From contig JAIPAP010000033.1 of the NCBI GenBank assembly GCA_021740045.1, positions 1 through 38,538 on the forward strand: a stretch of 38,538 nucleotides of DNA, given 5' to 3'. The notes under the pieces were generated by a model. It made no database searches, had not been told where the DNA came from, and saw only the letters and a program-made list of their open reading frames with translations. Position 1 is the stretch's first letter; the number at the start of each line of letters is the position of its first letter. Below, piece after piece: positions 31,117 through 38,538 of the stretch. The stretch comes from Bacteroidales bacterium. GTDB taxonomy: Bacteria > Bacteroidota > Bacteroidia > Bacteroidales > JAIPAP01. The position numbers and the translations under genes are program-made.

Positions 31117-31902
31117 CTAATGTTGCATCCCTGCATGCTCACCGTCCATACCGGTGTTGCAAATTCTTTTGTGGATGGTTTTCCAGGTATCGGTAATGAG
31201 GAAGCTTTCATCCATGTAACCGATCAGTTGTTCGAAACGCTTCATGGGTGTGGCAAAGGTAAAGCGTTCCTTGGGCACATAGGGCCTGGCCGAAGGATCG
31301 AACATACCGATGATGCTCTGGGGGTTTTCTTTGTTCTTTTCCTGGTAAGGATACAATACAATTGACCCACAACCGGAGCAGAAAGGCGTTTTTACCCCAT
31401 AAGGTTCCACATAATCGAAATTGGCCAGCATAAACAAACCCGACATAATATCCGGTGTGGCAAAAAAGATGACGACTTCCGGGTTATCGTTTTCGGTAAG
31501 CTGGTCCCAACGCTTAAATACCAACCATTGGCCTTTTTTATCCATATCCGGGAAATCTTTCATCATTTCCGATACCAGTTCCGGCTTGCGTTTATAGCGT
31601 TCACCTTCCATCTCTAACGGAATTCCGCATGACAGAAAATAATTAAAATTAGGCCTTATCTTTTGTGAAAAGCCTGTATAACGAAGTCCCCCACCGCACC
31701 CTATGTTTTGGCCATTCAGGGCAATGGATTCCCCGTTTCTTACTTTATTCAAATCAGCAATAAAACAGTGATGGCCTTTGGGCTTTTCAAGTGGCCTGGC
31801 ATCAGCAGGGTCATCGCTATAATAAAAAGTAATGGGCAATTCGGCAGCTCCAAAGTATTTCTGCCAGCGTTCGATAAATTGATCTTTGAGTTGTTTGTCC
31901 AT
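31117..31902 (-). CDS. DUF169-family protein
   Basis: I start at MDKQLKDQFIERWQKYFG, giving 261 residues. A frame 15 codons longer begins with an untypical leader. The sequence fits DUF169: LPITFYYSDD near the N terminus, HHCFIADLNKVRNGES, a glycine-cysteine cluster NGQNIGCGGGLRYTGF, PEVVIFFATPDIMSGLFML in the middle, and a cysteine pair FCSGCGSIV near the C terminus. The cysteine-rich patches suggest metal or cofactor binding. There is no signal peptide, so it is cytoplasmic. Members occur widely in anaerobes, and I know of no established activity. The gene stands alone between tandem-repeat arrays. Confidence 0.85.
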   Translation of the reverse strand: MDKQLKDQFIERWQKYFGAAELPITFYYSDDPADARPLEKPKGHHCFIADLNKVRNGESIALNGQNIGCGGGLRYTGFSQKIRPNFNYFLSCGIPLEMEGERYKRKPELVSEMMKDFPDMDKKGQWLVFKRWDQLTENDNPEVVIFFATPDIMSGLFMLANFDYVEPYGVKTPFCSGCGSIVLYPYQEKNKENPQSIIGMFDPSARPYVPKERFTFATPMKRFEQLIGYMDESFLITDTWKTIHKRICNTGMDGEHAGMQH

Positions 31903-31984
31903 AGTTATGTTTGCTTTAATGATTATTTTCGGGATGGCCTCGAGCATATTGCATAGAGCAAAATGTTATAAGCCTCTAATCAAC

Positions 31985-32013
31985 CATTCATTCAATCATT
32001 CAATCATTCAATC
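31985..32013. repeat. Short tandem repeat (ATTCAATC), about 3.5 units
   Basis: An 8-bp unit ATTCAATC repeats between the DUF169 gene and the App1-like gene. Its period matches the two arrays at 30403 and 30973. Confidence 0.8.
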
Positions 32014-32049
32014 CTTCCTTCCCATTTCTACTAAAATATGAAATTTCAA

Positions 32050-32973
32050 TTACTGAGAAACGATCTTAACCGGAATTCCATCGGCTCGAAGTTTATCATA
32101 ATAAACCAGGTTGCGTCTGCGGTATTTATCACGCTTTAATTCCCTTACGATCACTCCTTTGATGCGATCGGGGAATTGCCTTCCGATCGCGGCATAGATT
32201 TCCAGATCGCGGTGGCTGTTATCACCTACAAATATAAAGGGCTTCTGCGGGAAGAAGTTTAGCAAATGCTTTATACTCTTGGGCTTATGATCTTCGTATT
32301 TATGGGCTTTAAGGACTACATCGCGCATACCAATGCGAAGGGGTTGAAGCAAAAATATACCCTCAGGGAAATTATTATGCCTGAAAAAATCGGTTAAAAA
32401 ATCGTATAAATTCCATTCGCTGTTCGATACATAAAAGAAATCTTGAGGCAGACTTTCCCCGCTGAGCTCCTCAACATATTTGAATATATCGCCTAATTGC
32501 GGGGTTGCTTTACGTGTAAATGCATTCTTGAGCATCACCAGGCTGATCATCCTGATAATATTGGTTGTATGGGTAATGAGCAAAGTATCGTCAATATCGG
32601 AAATAACAGCGGTATCATAAGCATCACAAACACGGTAACTTCCCGGGAAAATGGTGTTGTCATCGGTGAATTTACAGGTATAATCCTGCCAGCCGGTTTT
32701 GGGGTCGGAAACCGGTAAGGTGGCACTGAAAAATCCCGAACGATCGGTGGTAACATTTTTTTGCACTCCTTTAACAGTTATCTCTATTTCCGCATTCCTG
32801 ACGGGGATGAGTTGGTACCGGTTAATCATTTGTAGAACATTCTTGATAACCGATTGGCGCTCATGACTGGAGTATTGATAATTGCGAAAGGCATGGCCCT
32901 TAACGTGGGTTTCGTCTCCGTTGGAAAACCCATAATGGGGAACAATGATGCTTTTGCGTTGTTTTTTAACCAT
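32050..32973 (-). CDS. App1-family phosphatase-like protein (DUF2183)
   Basis: The 307-residue product starts at MVKKQRKSIIVPHYGFS. A longer frame would need a TTG start. The N-terminal half (20-115) is a beta-rich domain with RGF-like EIEITVKGVQKNVTTDRSGFF. The DUF2183 catalytic domain follows with the HAD-type motif D126-I-D128-D-T130 (SDIDDTLLITHTT), then FYVSNSEWNLYDFL and FIFVGDNSHRDLEIY. Yeast App1 is a phosphatidate phosphatase. The bacterial substrate is unknown to me. There is no signal peptide. It is divergent from the penicillin-binding protein gene with a 49-bp gap, so the two may share regulatory DNA. Confidence 0.9.
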   Translation of the reverse strand: MVKKQRKSIIVPHYGFSNGDETHVKGHAFRNYQYSSHERQSVIKNVLQMINRYQLIPVRNAEIEITVKGVQKNVTTDRSGFFSATLPVSDPKTGWQDYTCKFTDDNTIFPGSYRVCDAYDTAVISDIDDTLLITHTTNIIRMISLVMLKNAFTRKATPQLGDIFKYVEELSGESLPQDFFYVSNSEWNLYDFLTDFFRHNNFPEGIFLLQPLRIGMRDVVLKAHKYEDHKPKSIKHLLNFFPQKPFIFVGDNSHRDLEIYAAIGRQFPDRIKGVIVRELKRDKYRRRNLVYYDKLRADGIPVKIVSQ

Positions 32974-33022
32974 AGGCTTATAAACAGCCACCAATATTAA
33001 AAAAATATATCATTAATGTAAC

Positions 33023-35305
33023 ATGAATGAGAAAAGAAAAGGAAATAAAAAAGGAAATCCCGGTTTTCGTATGCAAAGAAGGATTATTTTTTTACTGGCA
33101 TTTGTAGCAGTTTTTGCTTTAATACCAGTGGTTTTTGTCCTTTCTGTATATATGGGGTTTTTCGGTTCACTTCCGGGCAAAGCCGAGTTAACCGCAATAC
33201 AACATCAACAAGCCTCAATTATTACCGATGATCAAGGCGTGGTGATCGGGAAAATTTACAAGTTGAATCGTATAAATATTCACATTGATGAGATTCCGTT
33301 GCATGTTAAACATGCATTGATTGCGACGGAAGATTCCCGGTTTTACATGCATGAAGGCATTGATTACCGGAGTTATTTGCGGGTTTTGTATAAAACAGTG
33401 CTTTTAGGTGATGAGAATTCCGGGGGAGGAAGCACTATTAGCCAACAATTGGCTAAAAACCTTTTTGGGAGAAGAGGAAATACAGGTCTTGACCTAGTGA
33501 TTAGTAAAGTAAAAGAGGTCATTATTGCAACAAGATTGGAGGATATTTATCGAAAGGAAAAAATTTTAGAATTGTATCTGAATACGATTCCTTTTGGAGA
33601 AGATCTGTATGGATTGGAGGCTGCATCAACCCGTTTTTTCAATAAGCATGCGTCTGATCTCACCATTGAAGAAGGAGCCCTATTAGTTGGAATGCTAAAA
33701 GCAAACACCTATTATAATCCTCGTATTCATCCTGAAAATGCTCTTAAAAGACGTAATGTGGTGATCAAGCAAATGAAGCAGAACAAATACATAGATGAAG
33801 CGGCAGCAGATAGTTTGCAACAAATACCACTGCGTTTGGAATATGCTAATTTAAATAGCGAAGGTCCCGCTGATTATTTTCTATATCAGGTAAGGAAAAG
33901 GCTTAAGCACATTATTGACAGCCTGAACCGAAAACGACAAAATAAACTCAATCCTTATACTTCCGGTTATGTGATCCAAACAACCTTAAATGCAAAATTA
34001 CAAAGAGCGGCCAGGAAGGTTCTTCATAAACACTTGAAGTTTCAACAACATAAGCTGGATCAGTATCTGGAATATTCAGGTAGAAAGCATGAATATTACC
34101 GGGAGCGGAAAGACTTATATGCAAAGGATAGCGTTAAGTTGCGTGAAGTATTTACCTGGCAAGGTGTTAGAATAGATAGCATGCTGAAGCTCGACAGCTT
34201 ATGGCATTATGACCGAATGCTTCAAGGGGGCATGTTAATGATTGATAACCAAAGCGGTGCTATAAAAACTTGGATAGGTTCCAACCACTTTCGTTATTTA
34301 CCTTATGACCTTGTGAAAGCCAAACGGCCTATGGCGTCGGCATTTAAACCTTTGGTCGCAATGGCTGCCTTGTCAGAAGGAATGGAACCGTGTACTTATT
34401 TTAATAATGATACCAGTGATTTCGAAGCCTTTGAAGGTTGGAAGCCCCGTAATTACGACAGAAGCAGCGGCGGAGAATGTGCTATGTGGTATACACTGGC
34501 CCGGTCTAAAAATATACCTGCCGTTGATATGTATATGCAAACTGGATACGAAGCGGTGAAGAAAATGATTGGCAAATTGGGGTTGAGTGCTCAACTACCC
34601 AAAGGTCCTGCAGCCGGTTTAGGAACTATTAATGCATCGCTTCTGGAAGGTGTTGTCGCTTATTCCGTTTTTGCCAATTCGGGTAGAAAACTATCACCCT
34701 ATTTTATAGAAAAGATAACCAAATCAAACGGAGATATTATTTATAAACATAATGGAGATAAATTTCCAAGAGTAGTTGATTCGGTAATCTCGGAACAAGT
34801 TACTGCTATACTTCAAAAAGTGGTTGAGCAGGGAACTGCAGCTTCCTTGCGCAATGTATTTAATGTTCATTATGATCTTGCCGCTAAAACCGGCACGAAC
34901 CAGGAATACACGGATGCCTGGTTTTATTTTTTCAACAGAAGATTTACAGCCGGGGTATATGCCAGCCCGCGGAATTACAAATTGCACTTTAATAATGCTT
35001 TGGGTGCAGGAGCATCAATGTGCCTTCCGGTAGCAGCAAAATTCCTAAGGACGATGGATACTTTGGGGATGAATGAACGCTATCTTCATTCTTTCGGTGT
35101 TAATAACAAGTATAATGAGCGGATGACCTGCGAACCATGTCGTGAAAAAGGTCTTATAAAGCGATTATGGCATGACCTTTTTACACCACGTAAAAAAGCG
35201 AAACAGGAAGAGAAACCGGAACAAAAGAAAGACACTAAAAATATAAGTAAGATTAAAGAATTTTTCAAAAAAATATTTAAAGGTAAAGATGATGATACCA
35301 AATAA
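33023..35305 (+). CDS. Class A penicillin-binding protein (GT51 transglycosylase and transpeptidase)
   Basis: The 760-residue inner-membrane protein has one N-terminal anchor (about 18-45) and a periplasmic body. The GT51 domain (60-260) shows ATEDSRFYMHEGID with catalytic E103 and GGSTISQQLAKNLF. The transpeptidase domain (about 400-680) shows S439-A-F-K442 (SxxK), S495-K-N497 (SxN) and K622-T-G. It polymerises glycan strands and cross-links peptides in cell-wall synthesis. The C terminus (700-760) is a charged tail rich in lysine, including KKAKQEEKPEQKKD. The segment 300-400, between the domains, has a long charged helix region (KHLKFQQHKLDQYLEYSGRK) that is not typical of PBP1a from other phyla. 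All catalytic residues are present. Confidence 0.95.
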   Translation: MNEKRKGNKKGNPGFRMQRRIIFLLAFVAVFALIPVVFVLSVYMGFFGSLPGKAELTAIQHQQASIITDDQGVVIGKIYKLNRINIHIDEIPLHVKHALIATEDSRFYMHEGIDYRSYLRVLYKTVLLGDENSGGGSTISQQLAKNLFGRRGNTGLDLVISKVKEVIIATRLEDIYRKEKILELYLNTIPFGEDLYGLEAASTRFFNKHASDLTIEEGALLVGMLKANTYYNPRIHPENALKRRNVVIKQMKQNKYIDEAAADSLQQIPLRLEYANLNSEGPADYFLYQVRKRLKHIIDSLNRKRQNKLNPYTSGYVIQTTLNAKLQRAARKVLHKHLKFQQHKLDQYLEYSGRKHEYYRERKDLYAKDSVKLREVFTWQGVRIDSMLKLDSLWHYDRMLQGGMLMIDNQSGAIKTWIGSNHFRYLPYDLVKAKRPMASAFKPLVAMAALSEGMEPCTYFNNDTSDFEAFEGWKPRNYDRSSGGECAMWYTLARSKNIPAVDMYMQTGYEAVKKMIGKLGLSAQLPKGPAAGLGTINASLLEGVVAYSVFANSGRKLSPYFIEKITKSNGDIIYKHNGDKFPRVVDSVISEQVTAILQKVVEQGTAASLRNVFNVHYDLAAKTGTNQEYTDAWFYFFNRRFTAGVYASPRNYKLHFNNALGAGASMCLPVAAKFLRTMDTLGMNERYLHSFGVNNKYNERMTCEPCREKGLIKRLWHDLFTPRKKAKQEEKPEQKKDTKNISKIKEFFKKIFKGKDDDTK

Positions 35306-35364
35306 ATATCTCAGCTAGTCTAACTCCCGGAACTTCATGTTTCGTATTTATTATAAAATCGGAA

Positions 35365-36696
35365 TTAGCCTGCCTTCTGTAGTTCAAAAAGCGTTATCTC
35401 AGGCAGAATACCAATACGGCCGGGATAGGCAATGTGGCCCAATCCACGGTTTACATATAAATACTGGTCATCCCTGTTGCCATGATCTTTTGAATACATC
35501 CCGCTCCAGTACTTATAAACATATTGGGCAGGGCTCCATTTGAATTTCTTCATTTCAATCCCAAACTGCATCCCGTGTGTATGCCCGGAAAAGGTGAGGG
35601 AAATATCCTTATAATCTTTACTCACTTCCGACTCCCAATGTGTTGGGTCATGTGAGAGTAAAAGCTTGGTATCTATACCATTGAGGCCGGCAATGGCTTT
35701 TTTCATATCACCACGCTTTTTAAAGCGGGCATGTGAGCTCCAGTTTTCAACCCCGATTACCGCAATGCTCTCGCCGTCTTTCTCAATGATCTGATGCTCG
35801 TTATTGAGCAACTTCCAGCCGACGCGCTTTTGAAGATCATACATATCGGTCATATTTTGTCGCTTATCGGCAGGGTTTTTCCATTTTACATATTCACCAT
35901 AATCGTGGTTACCCAGGATGGAATATACGCCATAAGGAGCCTGAATTTTAGCCAGGGTTTCTTCAAAAGGAAAAGCTTCGCCGGTGGTGTAATTGACCAA
36001 ATCGCCGGTAAAGAAGACCATATCGGGCTTCAGATGCTTGATTTGTCTTACTGCTTTTTCAAGGGGGGCTTTTGATGCCCAGCTTCCAAGGTGCAGATCC
36101 GAAATCTGAACAATACGCATGCCGCGAAAATTCTCAGGGAGATCGTTTAACCTGACGATCTCCTTCTTAACGCGGAAATCGTAAACCCATTTGGTCATTC
36201 CCACGAATAAGCCTATAAAGGCTATGCTGCCAAATAATAATCCCATAATAAATAATGTCTTACTTCTTTTTAACGATGTGTAACGAACTTTTTTAAGTTG
36301 TAATTGCCTGATCAAAAAGCGAATAAACCGAACTATTTCCGCAACGACCAGGAAGACTATGGGGAAAGCTTTGGTTATATATAAAAGGGCAATTATACCC
36401 AGCCAGTATGTTCTTAGGATATCGTTCCAAACTTTAAACGGAACAATAACAGCACCCACGATAAAACCTCCAAAAAGCACCAGGGGTAACCAATAAACAC
36501 CTGTTATCAACCCTTTAGTGGTTCTTTGGAATCGGGTAATTCGCTGCCTGACTTCTGTCCACAAGTAATATTCCAATAACACAAGCACAGCGAAAAACGG
36601 AATCCGGGAAGCATATTTCGGAAATTCGATAGCGGCAAAAATAATGATGCCTGCTGTCAATGCCAATGGAATTCCGTACTTCAGCGCCTTGTTCAT
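35365..36696 (-). CDS. Membrane-anchored calcineurin-like metallophosphoesterase
   Basis: I start at MNKALKYGIPLALT because GAGGAAAG lies just upstream. This gives 443 residues, and a longer frame would add ten. The N-terminal 190 residues have about five hydrophobic segments. The C-terminal half is a metallophosphoesterase with QISDLHLGSW, FTGDLVNYT, LGNHDYGEY, LSHDPTHW and FSGHTHGMQ, which are the five metal-binding motifs. It resembles YaeI/UDP-2,3-diacylglucosamine hydrolase-like and other membrane phosphoesterases, but the substrate is not fixed by sequence. It converges with the penicillin-binding protein gene, with a 59-bp gap and no obvious terminator. Confidence 0.92.
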   Translation of the reverse strand: MNKALKYGIPLALTAGIIIFAAIEFPKYASRIPFFAVLVLLEYYLWTEVRQRITRFQRTTKGLITGVYWLPLVLFGGFIVGAVIVPFKVWNDILRTYWLGIIALLYITKAFPIVFLVVAEIVRFIRFLIRQLQLKKVRYTSLKRSKTLFIMGLLFGSIAFIGLFVGMTKWVYDFRVKKEIVRLNDLPENFRGMRIVQISDLHLGSWASKAPLEKAVRQIKHLKPDMVFFTGDLVNYTTGEAFPFEETLAKIQAPYGVYSILGNHDYGEYVKWKNPADKRQNMTDMYDLQKRVGWKLLNNEHQIIEKDGESIAVIGVENWSSHARFKKRGDMKKAIAGLNGIDTKLLLSHDPTHWESEVSKDYKDISLTFSGHTHGMQFGIEMKKFKWSPAQYVYKYWSGMYSKDHGNRDDQYLYVNRGLGHIAYPGRIGILPEITLFELQKAG

Positions 36697-36797
36697 GAAA
36701 TTTCTTTCCTCAAAATCATCTTGCAATCAAACACTTCAAACGGATTGAATACTTACATATTGCTTTATGTTTTGGTTAACAAATCAATAAGAAAGTG

Positions 36798-38538
36798 TTA
36801 AGCATGTTCCTTCACATAATTCACCAGCCCTTTGGATTTGAATATATCCATAAGCTTTTGCGGGAGCGGGGCAAAATGGAATTCTTTATTCCCAATGAAA
36901 ACTTTTCCATTGTGAAAATCCACGTCTACTTTGTCGCCTTGATTATAAGCGTCAACAGCTTCGGGGAGAATGATGATCGGTAATCCCTGGTTGACAGAAG
37001 AACGATAGAAAATCCTGTTCACCGATTTAACAATTACTGCTTTCACTCCGGCATAGGAGAGACCAACGGCCGGATGCTCTCGGGAACTGCCACAGCCGAA
37101 GTTGTTGCCGGCTATGAGGATATCGCCTTCATGTACTTTTTCGGCAAAACTGTCGTCGAAACCTTTAAACAAATACGGCATGATCTTATCCGGTTCGGAG
37201 CTATTGATGTTGTAGGTGAGATTGCCCGCAAACATTTGGTCGGTATTCAGGTTGTTTACATCGGCATAGTTCCACACACCATTCTCCCGGCGGTTTTCGC
37301 CTTCTTTAACTTCAACGGTTTTCGACTGCTCTTTTTCATACGGAAACTTATCTTTGGCTGAAATACCGCGCGGATCGGTGATCTTTGCATTAAGGGCTGA
37401 ATGCGCGACTGCTGCGGGAGAGGCCAGGTAAATGCTGGCATTTTTGTTACCCATACGCCCTTTGAAATTCCGGTTAGCGGTTGAAATCACATTATAATCA
37501 TCGGCAGGAATACCTTGTCCGGTTCCCAGGCAAGGGCCACAGGAGGTAGATAAAACACTGGCGCCGGCATCCATAAATATTTCCATAAGACCTTCCTGCA
37601 TAGCCTGTTTATAAATTTCTTTAGAAGCCGGGATGATCAGCATCTGGAATCCAACCGGTAGTTTCTTTCCTTTTAAAACAGAAGCCGCTTCGCGTAAATC
37701 TTCCAACCGGCCGTTGGTACATGTCCCCACCAAAGCCTGATTTAAAGGAGTCCCTTCCACTTCCGATAGCGCCTTCACATTATCCACATGATGAGGGGCA
37801 GCAACCACGGGGAAAAGTTCATCCAGGTTGATTTCGATTTCATTGGCATATTCAGCATTCGTATCAGCCCAAATGCCTTCTATTTTTTCACCATAGTAAT
37901 CCTCCAGCACTTCATCTGCCGGGAATACGGCATTTTTAGCGCCCATTTCAGAGGCTAGATTAGCCAGCGTCATCCGTTGCGAAATTGTGAGATTTTTAAC
38001 TCCATCGCCATGATATTCGATGGATTGATAATCGGCCCCGCTTGAACCGATCATTCCAATGATCCATAGCGAAATGTCTTTGGCAAAAACCCCTTCGGGT
38101 AATTTGCCGTTGAGCGTTATTTTTATGGATTCCGGAACCCGGAACCAGGTTTCACTCTGGCTCCAAAGGCCTGCTGTTTCTGTTCGGTCGATACCGGCAG
38201 CAAAAGCATTAAAGGCTCCTGCCGTGCAGGTGTGGCTATCGCTGCCCACAATGATCATTTGTGGTTTGGCATAATCGGCCATGATTTGGTGGCAGATGCC
38301 GCTGCCAACATCATGAAATTTGGTGATGCCCTGTTCTTTCGCCCAATCCCTCACTTTTTGGTAATCATTAGCCAACTTAGCGTTGGTAGGAGGGGCGTTA
38401 TGATCGAGCACAATAAGTAATTGATCGGGGTCGGCTATCTTATCACCGTTCATCTTTTTAAAGGTGCCGGCAATGCTTGCCGAGTTATCGTGTGATAATA
38501 TAATGTCGGGGCGCTTGAATACGATGCTTCCTTTGTCC
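36798..38538 (-). CDS. Fused aconitase-family dehydratase (LeuC+LeuD-like), 5' end beyond the window
   Basis: The frame continues upstream of the first in-window ATG to the edge, with KGSIVFKRPDIILSHDNSAS, so the true start is outside. At least 579 residues are visible. The large-subunit part carries the iron-sulfur ligands in GTCTNGR and STSCGPCLG and the HDVGSGICHQIM and GSDSHTCTAGAF motifs. The small-subunit part follows in the same chain with NNFGCGSSREHPAVGL. Separate LeuC and LeuD proteins do this job in most bacteria. The fused form could be 3-isopropylmalate dehydratase, homoaconitase or a related hydro-lyase. The substrate cannot be told without neighbours. Cytoplasmic, with a 4Fe-4S cluster. 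Confidence 0.9.
   Translation of the reverse strand, partial: DKGSIVFKRPDIILSHDNSASIAGTFKKMNGDKIADPDQLLIVLDHNAPPTNAKLANDYQKVRDWAKEQGITKFHDVGSGICHQIMADYAKPQMIIVGSDSHTCTAGAFNAFAAGIDRTETAGLWSQSETWFRVPESIKITLNGKLPEGVFAKDISLWIIGMIGSSGADYQSIEYHGDGVKNLTISQRMTLANLASEMGAKNAVFPADEVLEDYYGEKIEGIWADTNAEYANEIEINLDELFPVVAAPHHVDNVKALSEVEGTPLNQALVGTCTNGRLEDLREAASVLKGKKLPVGFQMLIIPASKEIYKQAMQEGLMEIFMDAGASVLSTSCGPCLGTGQGIPADDYNVISTANRNFKGRMGNKNASIYLASPAAVAHSALNAKITDPRGISAKDKFPYEKEQSKTVEVKEGENRRENGVWNYADVNNLNTDQMFAGNLTYNINSSEPDKIMPYLFKGFDDSFAEKVHEGDILIAGNNFGCGSSREHPAVGLSYAGVKAVIVKSVNRIFYRSSVNQGLPIIILPEAVDAYNQGDKVDVDFHNGKVFIGNKEFHFAPLPQKLMDIFKSKGLVNYVKEHA

Overview
The window comes from a chromosome of Bacteroidota, probably a Bacteroidales/Marinilabiliales-type environmental or marine bacterium. 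This is inferred from a SusC/SusD pair, C-terminal sorting domains of the type IX secretion system (T9SS) on three proteins, lipoproteins with acidic residues after the lipobox cysteine, several matches to the Bacteroidetes promoter -7 box TAnnTTTG, and few Shine-Dalgarno sequences. No rRNA, tRNA, CRISPR array or transposase gene was seen.

Region 1 (1-11264) is an accessory zone full of repeats. Two palindromic intergenic repeat families, here called A (about 135 bp) and B (about 190-210 bp), alternate as A-B-A composites. Between them sit a soluble multi-PAS hybrid histidine kinase, a relic of a T9SS sorting domain, a RES/Xre toxin-antitoxin pair, a small DUF6933-like gene, a secreted VCBS/FG-GAP repeat protein and a lipocalin-like lipoprotein. 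A composite of about 590 bp, including its unique spacer, is present on both sides of the kinase.

Region 2 (11265-30305) is on the minus strand and holds a polysaccharide utilisation locus (PUL). A GntR/UTRA regulator precedes a tightly packed operon: SusC, SusD, ROK sugar kinase, long-form mannose-6-phosphate isomerase, MFS sugar transporter, a beta-propeller protein with a T9SS tail, a Ser-type sulfatase, a GH92 alpha-mannosidase fused to an SGNH esterase-like domain, and a second propeller paralogue. The enzyme set fits capture of a mannose-rich, probably sulfated and perhaps O-acylated glycan at the surface, trimming to mannose, import, phosphorylation and conversion to fructose-6-phosphate. 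Upstream of the regulator lie a T9SS-tailed lipoprotein-like protein and a serpin lipoprotein. The tailed protein gene and susC share a promoter-proximal motif, so they probably share a regulator.

Region 3 (30306-38538) starts with a hairpin-rich intergenic stretch and 8-bp-period tandem repeats. It continues with housekeeping-like genes: DUF169 protein, App1-type phosphatase-like protein, class A penicillin-binding protein, membrane metallophosphoesterase and a fused aconitase-family dehydratase cut by the window edge.

The parts most worth a second look are the GH92-SGNH fusion, the twin propellers, the shared operator-like motif, and the repeat field with its duplicated flanks around the kinase.
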